DNA of 64,000 bases from Caulobacter sp. RHG1 (lineage in GTDB: Bacteria; Pseudomonadota; Alphaproteobacteria; Caulobacterales; Caulobacteraceae): assembly GCF_013181195.1 (NCBI RefSeq), contig NZ_SMZP01000002.1:248001-312000 (forward strand), read 5' to 3'. Each line of letters starts with the position of its first letter. The first letter of the stretch is position 1. Under the pieces are notes generated by a model that saw only the letters and a list, made by a program, of their open reading frames with translations, was not told the origin of the DNA and made no database searches. A program made the translations under genes and the position numbers. Shown in pieces: positions 62,419-64,000 of the stretch.

Positions 62419-63141
62419 TCAGTGGCCATGGACCGGGGCGACCTTGCCCGGCAGGCTCAGGTCTCCAGACGCCACGTCGAAGACATCCGACACGCAAAGC
62501 AGCGGCGCATGCAGGTTGGCGTTGACCTTCAGCGCCGAGGTGACGCCGTCGAACTTGACGCCCTCGAGCGCGCCGACCGCCGAGACCGGCACGCGCACCT
62601 CGACGGTGTCGGTCGCCAGGGTCGTCGGATAGGTCGGGCTGTCGATCAGCAGAGGCACGCCGGGCCAAGTGGCGGGCAGCTTCGGCTTGGCGCCGGGCGG
62701 GATGTCCTTGACCTTCAGGGCGGCCGGGCCGCAGACGGCGTCCTTGGTCAGCACGACCCAATGCGGATGCCAGACATGGCGATTGACCGCCCCGGCCGCG
62801 CCGTCGTCGAAGTCCGGGTGGAAGGTCACAGCCAGAGCAACGATACCCTGAGCTTTGTCGAAGCCGACCGTCGAGCTGTCCAGCGAGGTCGGCCAGACAT
62901 AGCTGTAGACGGCGCTGCCGGCGAACTGGCCCGTGGCCTTGGGCTTAAGGTCGCCAGCCTTGCCGCGCACCTGGACCCGGAACGCCACCTCCGCGCCGTT
63001 CGAGACCACCTCGGTGCGGACGATGTCGAACGGCGCGGCGACGGCAGCTTGGGTGGGCGCATCGATCGCCTGGGCGCCGGCGCCACTGGCGGCCAGCAGG
63101 CTGGAAACAGTGGCGGCGAGAACCGAACGCGGGACGGACAT
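62419..63141 (-). CDS. Exported protein of unknown function
   Basis: 240 residues from ATG 63141 (AAGGGG upstream). Signal peptide about 1-24 (LAATVSSLLAASGAGA). The mature part looks beta-rich: FDIVRTEVVSNGAEVAFRVQV, AVYSYVWPTSLDSSTVGFD, VALAVTFHPDFDD and NRHVWHPHWVVLTKD, with a His-Trp-His cluster and two later cysteines (DAVCGPA, LLCVSD). I do not recognise the family. As first gene of an operon with a redoxin and an AhpD-like protein, it may be part of a redox or aldehyde/peroxide response. Divergent LysR gene upstream. Confidence 0.75.
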   Translation of the reverse strand: MSVPRSVLAATVSSLLAASGAGAQAIDAPTQAAVAAPFDIVRTEVVSNGAEVAFRVQVRGKAGDLKPKATGQFAGSAVYSYVWPTSLDSSTVGFDKAQGIVALAVTFHPDFDDGAAGAVNRHVWHPHWVVLTKDAVCGPAALKVKDIPPGAKPKLPATWPGVPLLIDSPTYPTTLATDTVEVRVPVSAVGALEGVKFDGVTSALKVNANLHAPLLCVSDVFDVASGDLSLPGKVAPVHGH

Positions 63142-63263
63142 GGAACAACCCCTTGGGAGGCGCCGCGGGGAGATCGCGGCCGATGCAGCCAAGGTGGTGG
63201 TTGAATTTCGACGCAGGACTGCCCAGGTTCGCCTGATCGCTATTCAAAATCGCATGGGCAAGC

Positions 63264-64000
63264 ATGGACTGGGACGATCTCCGCGTGTTCCTGGCGGTGG
63301 CCAAGACGGGCAGCCTGACTCGCGCGGCCCAGGCTCTGGGTCTCAGCCAGCCGACCGTCGGCCGACGCATCACCGCGCTGGAGAAGCAGACAGGCGCGCG
63401 TCTGCTGGAACGCACCCCAACCGGTTACGCCACCACCGTCGCCGGCGCGGCGATCCTGTCCAGCCTGGAGCGGATGGAAGGCGAGGCTCTAACCGTCGAG
63501 CGCATGATCAGCGGCCATGACGCGGGCCTGAGCGGGCCCGTGCGGGTGACCGCGATCGAATGGTTCGCCTCCCGGGTGCTGGCTCCCATCTATGCGGGCT
63601 TCGCCCAGGTCCACCGCGAGGTGACGATCGAGCTCCTGACCGATGTGCGCCTGTTCAGTCTGACGCGACGCGAGGCCGACATCGCCCTGTCCTTCAACCG
63701 CTTCGACCAAGGCGACATCTTTCAGCGCAAGGTCGCCGAGGTTCCGCACGCCTTGTTCGCCGCGCCCAGCTATATCGCGCAATTTGGCAAGCCCAGCTGC
63801 GCCGACGGCATGCATGGCCACACCGTCATCCAGATGGACGAGCAACATGGCGGCCAAGTCGACGCCGAGTGGTTGGCGGGATTGGCGTCCAGCGCCCACA
63901 TCGCCCTGCGCAGCAACAGTCGCGAGGCTCAGGCGCAGGCATGCGCCGGCGGCGCGGGCGTGGCCGTGCTGCCTCGCTGCCTGGGCGAGAAGACCGCTGG
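63264..64000 (+). CDS. LysR-family transcriptional regulator (3' end outside window)
   Basis: 245 residues are visible from ATG 63264; the frame is still open at the window edge. MDWDDLRVFLAVAKTGSLT and AAQALGLSQPTVGRRITALE form the LysR winged helix (about 1-60), and ERTPTGYATTVAGAAIL is the usual linker. The effector-binding domain starts near residue 88 (SGPVRVTAIEWFASRVLAPI). It diverges from the operon of the exported unknown, redoxin and AhpD-like genes with a 122-bp spacer, the standard arrangement for LysR control of the neighbour. A clear T-N11-A site was not singled out. Confidence 0.9.
   Translation, partial: MDWDDLRVFLAVAKTGSLTRAAQALGLSQPTVGRRITALEKQTGARLLERTPTGYATTVAGAAILSSLERMEGEALTVERMISGHDAGLSGPVRVTAIEWFASRVLAPIYAGFAQVHREVTIELLTDVRLFSLTRREADIALSFNRFDQGDIFQRKVAEVPHALFAAPSYIAQFGKPSCADGMHGHTVIQMDEQHGGQVDAEWLAGLASSAHIALRSNSREAQAQACAGGAGVAVLPRCLGEKTA

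Noticed and set aside
62408..62761. N-terminal extension of the redoxin frame into the neighbouring gene
   Set aside because: The 118 extra codons overlap the exported-protein gene out of frame; ATG 62407 has a GAGGAG site and begins a normal redoxin.

Overview
The window looks like chromosome of a Caulobacter-type alphaproteobacterium. It is GC-rich throughout, has short intergenic spaces and many 1-14 bp gene overlaps, and carries six TonB-dependent outer-membrane receptors (TBDRs) in 64 kb, two of them resembling the large Xanthomonas/Caulobacter receptor family. I see no rRNA, tRNA, CRISPR array, transposase or integrase, so this reads as ordinary chromosome rich in nutrient-scavenging loci rather than a mobile island.

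Layout. 1-675: end of a PepSY membrane protein. 729-5155: a TBDR with an STN signalling domain plus a FecR-like anti-sigma and an ECF sigma factor. 5410-7521: a siderophore-type TBDR. 7586-10312: a Tat-exported exo-rhamnogalacturonan-lyase-like protein behind a 16-bp perfect palindrome. 10556-16287: a three-gene RND efflux operon, converging on a two-component system (16284-18397); the pump and regulator promoters share a TGTCA-N6-(T/C)GTCA box. 18621-24874: a secreted tyrosine-phosphatase-like enzyme and a TBDR broken at a (GCGCC)3 repeat, divergent from an unusual double-TetR regulator and a GPH-type MFS transporter. 24922-27680: metE under a cobalamin riboswitch, with a 16-bp palindrome upstream. 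27849-34006: a czc-type heavy-metal efflux operon headed by a His-rich small protein. 34106-39894: a Zur-box-like palindrome, a TBDR and a three-gene ABC-2 transporter. 39891-41519: an ABC-F protein. 41561-48189: TBDR, GH92 mannosidase-like and PI-PLC-like genes, divergent from a TetR regulator. 48206-58828: a TBDR, an exported MmgE/PrpD protein, a beta-lactamase-fold esterase, two type-B carboxylesterases and two IclR regulators. 58962-61254: NAD(P)-binding, MOSC and glutamine-amidotransferase-like proteins. 61312-64000: an AhpD-like, redoxin and exported unknown operon, divergent from a LysR regulator that runs off the window.

How it works together. Most of the window is made of outer-membrane import modules, each with its own periplasmic enzyme or inner-membrane transporter and its own regulator: ECF/FecR, double TetR, a Zur-like site, TetR and IclR. 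The two most novel candidates are the ester-utilisation locus (49010-58828), where four enzymes, including a PrpD homologue, carry twin-arginine-like leaders and two matching IclR-type operators flank the regulator, and the GH92/PI-PLC operon (41561-47452), which suggests scavenging of mannosylated phosphoinositide or GPI-like glycans. Functions and regulatory sites were judged by reading the sequence; no database search was run.
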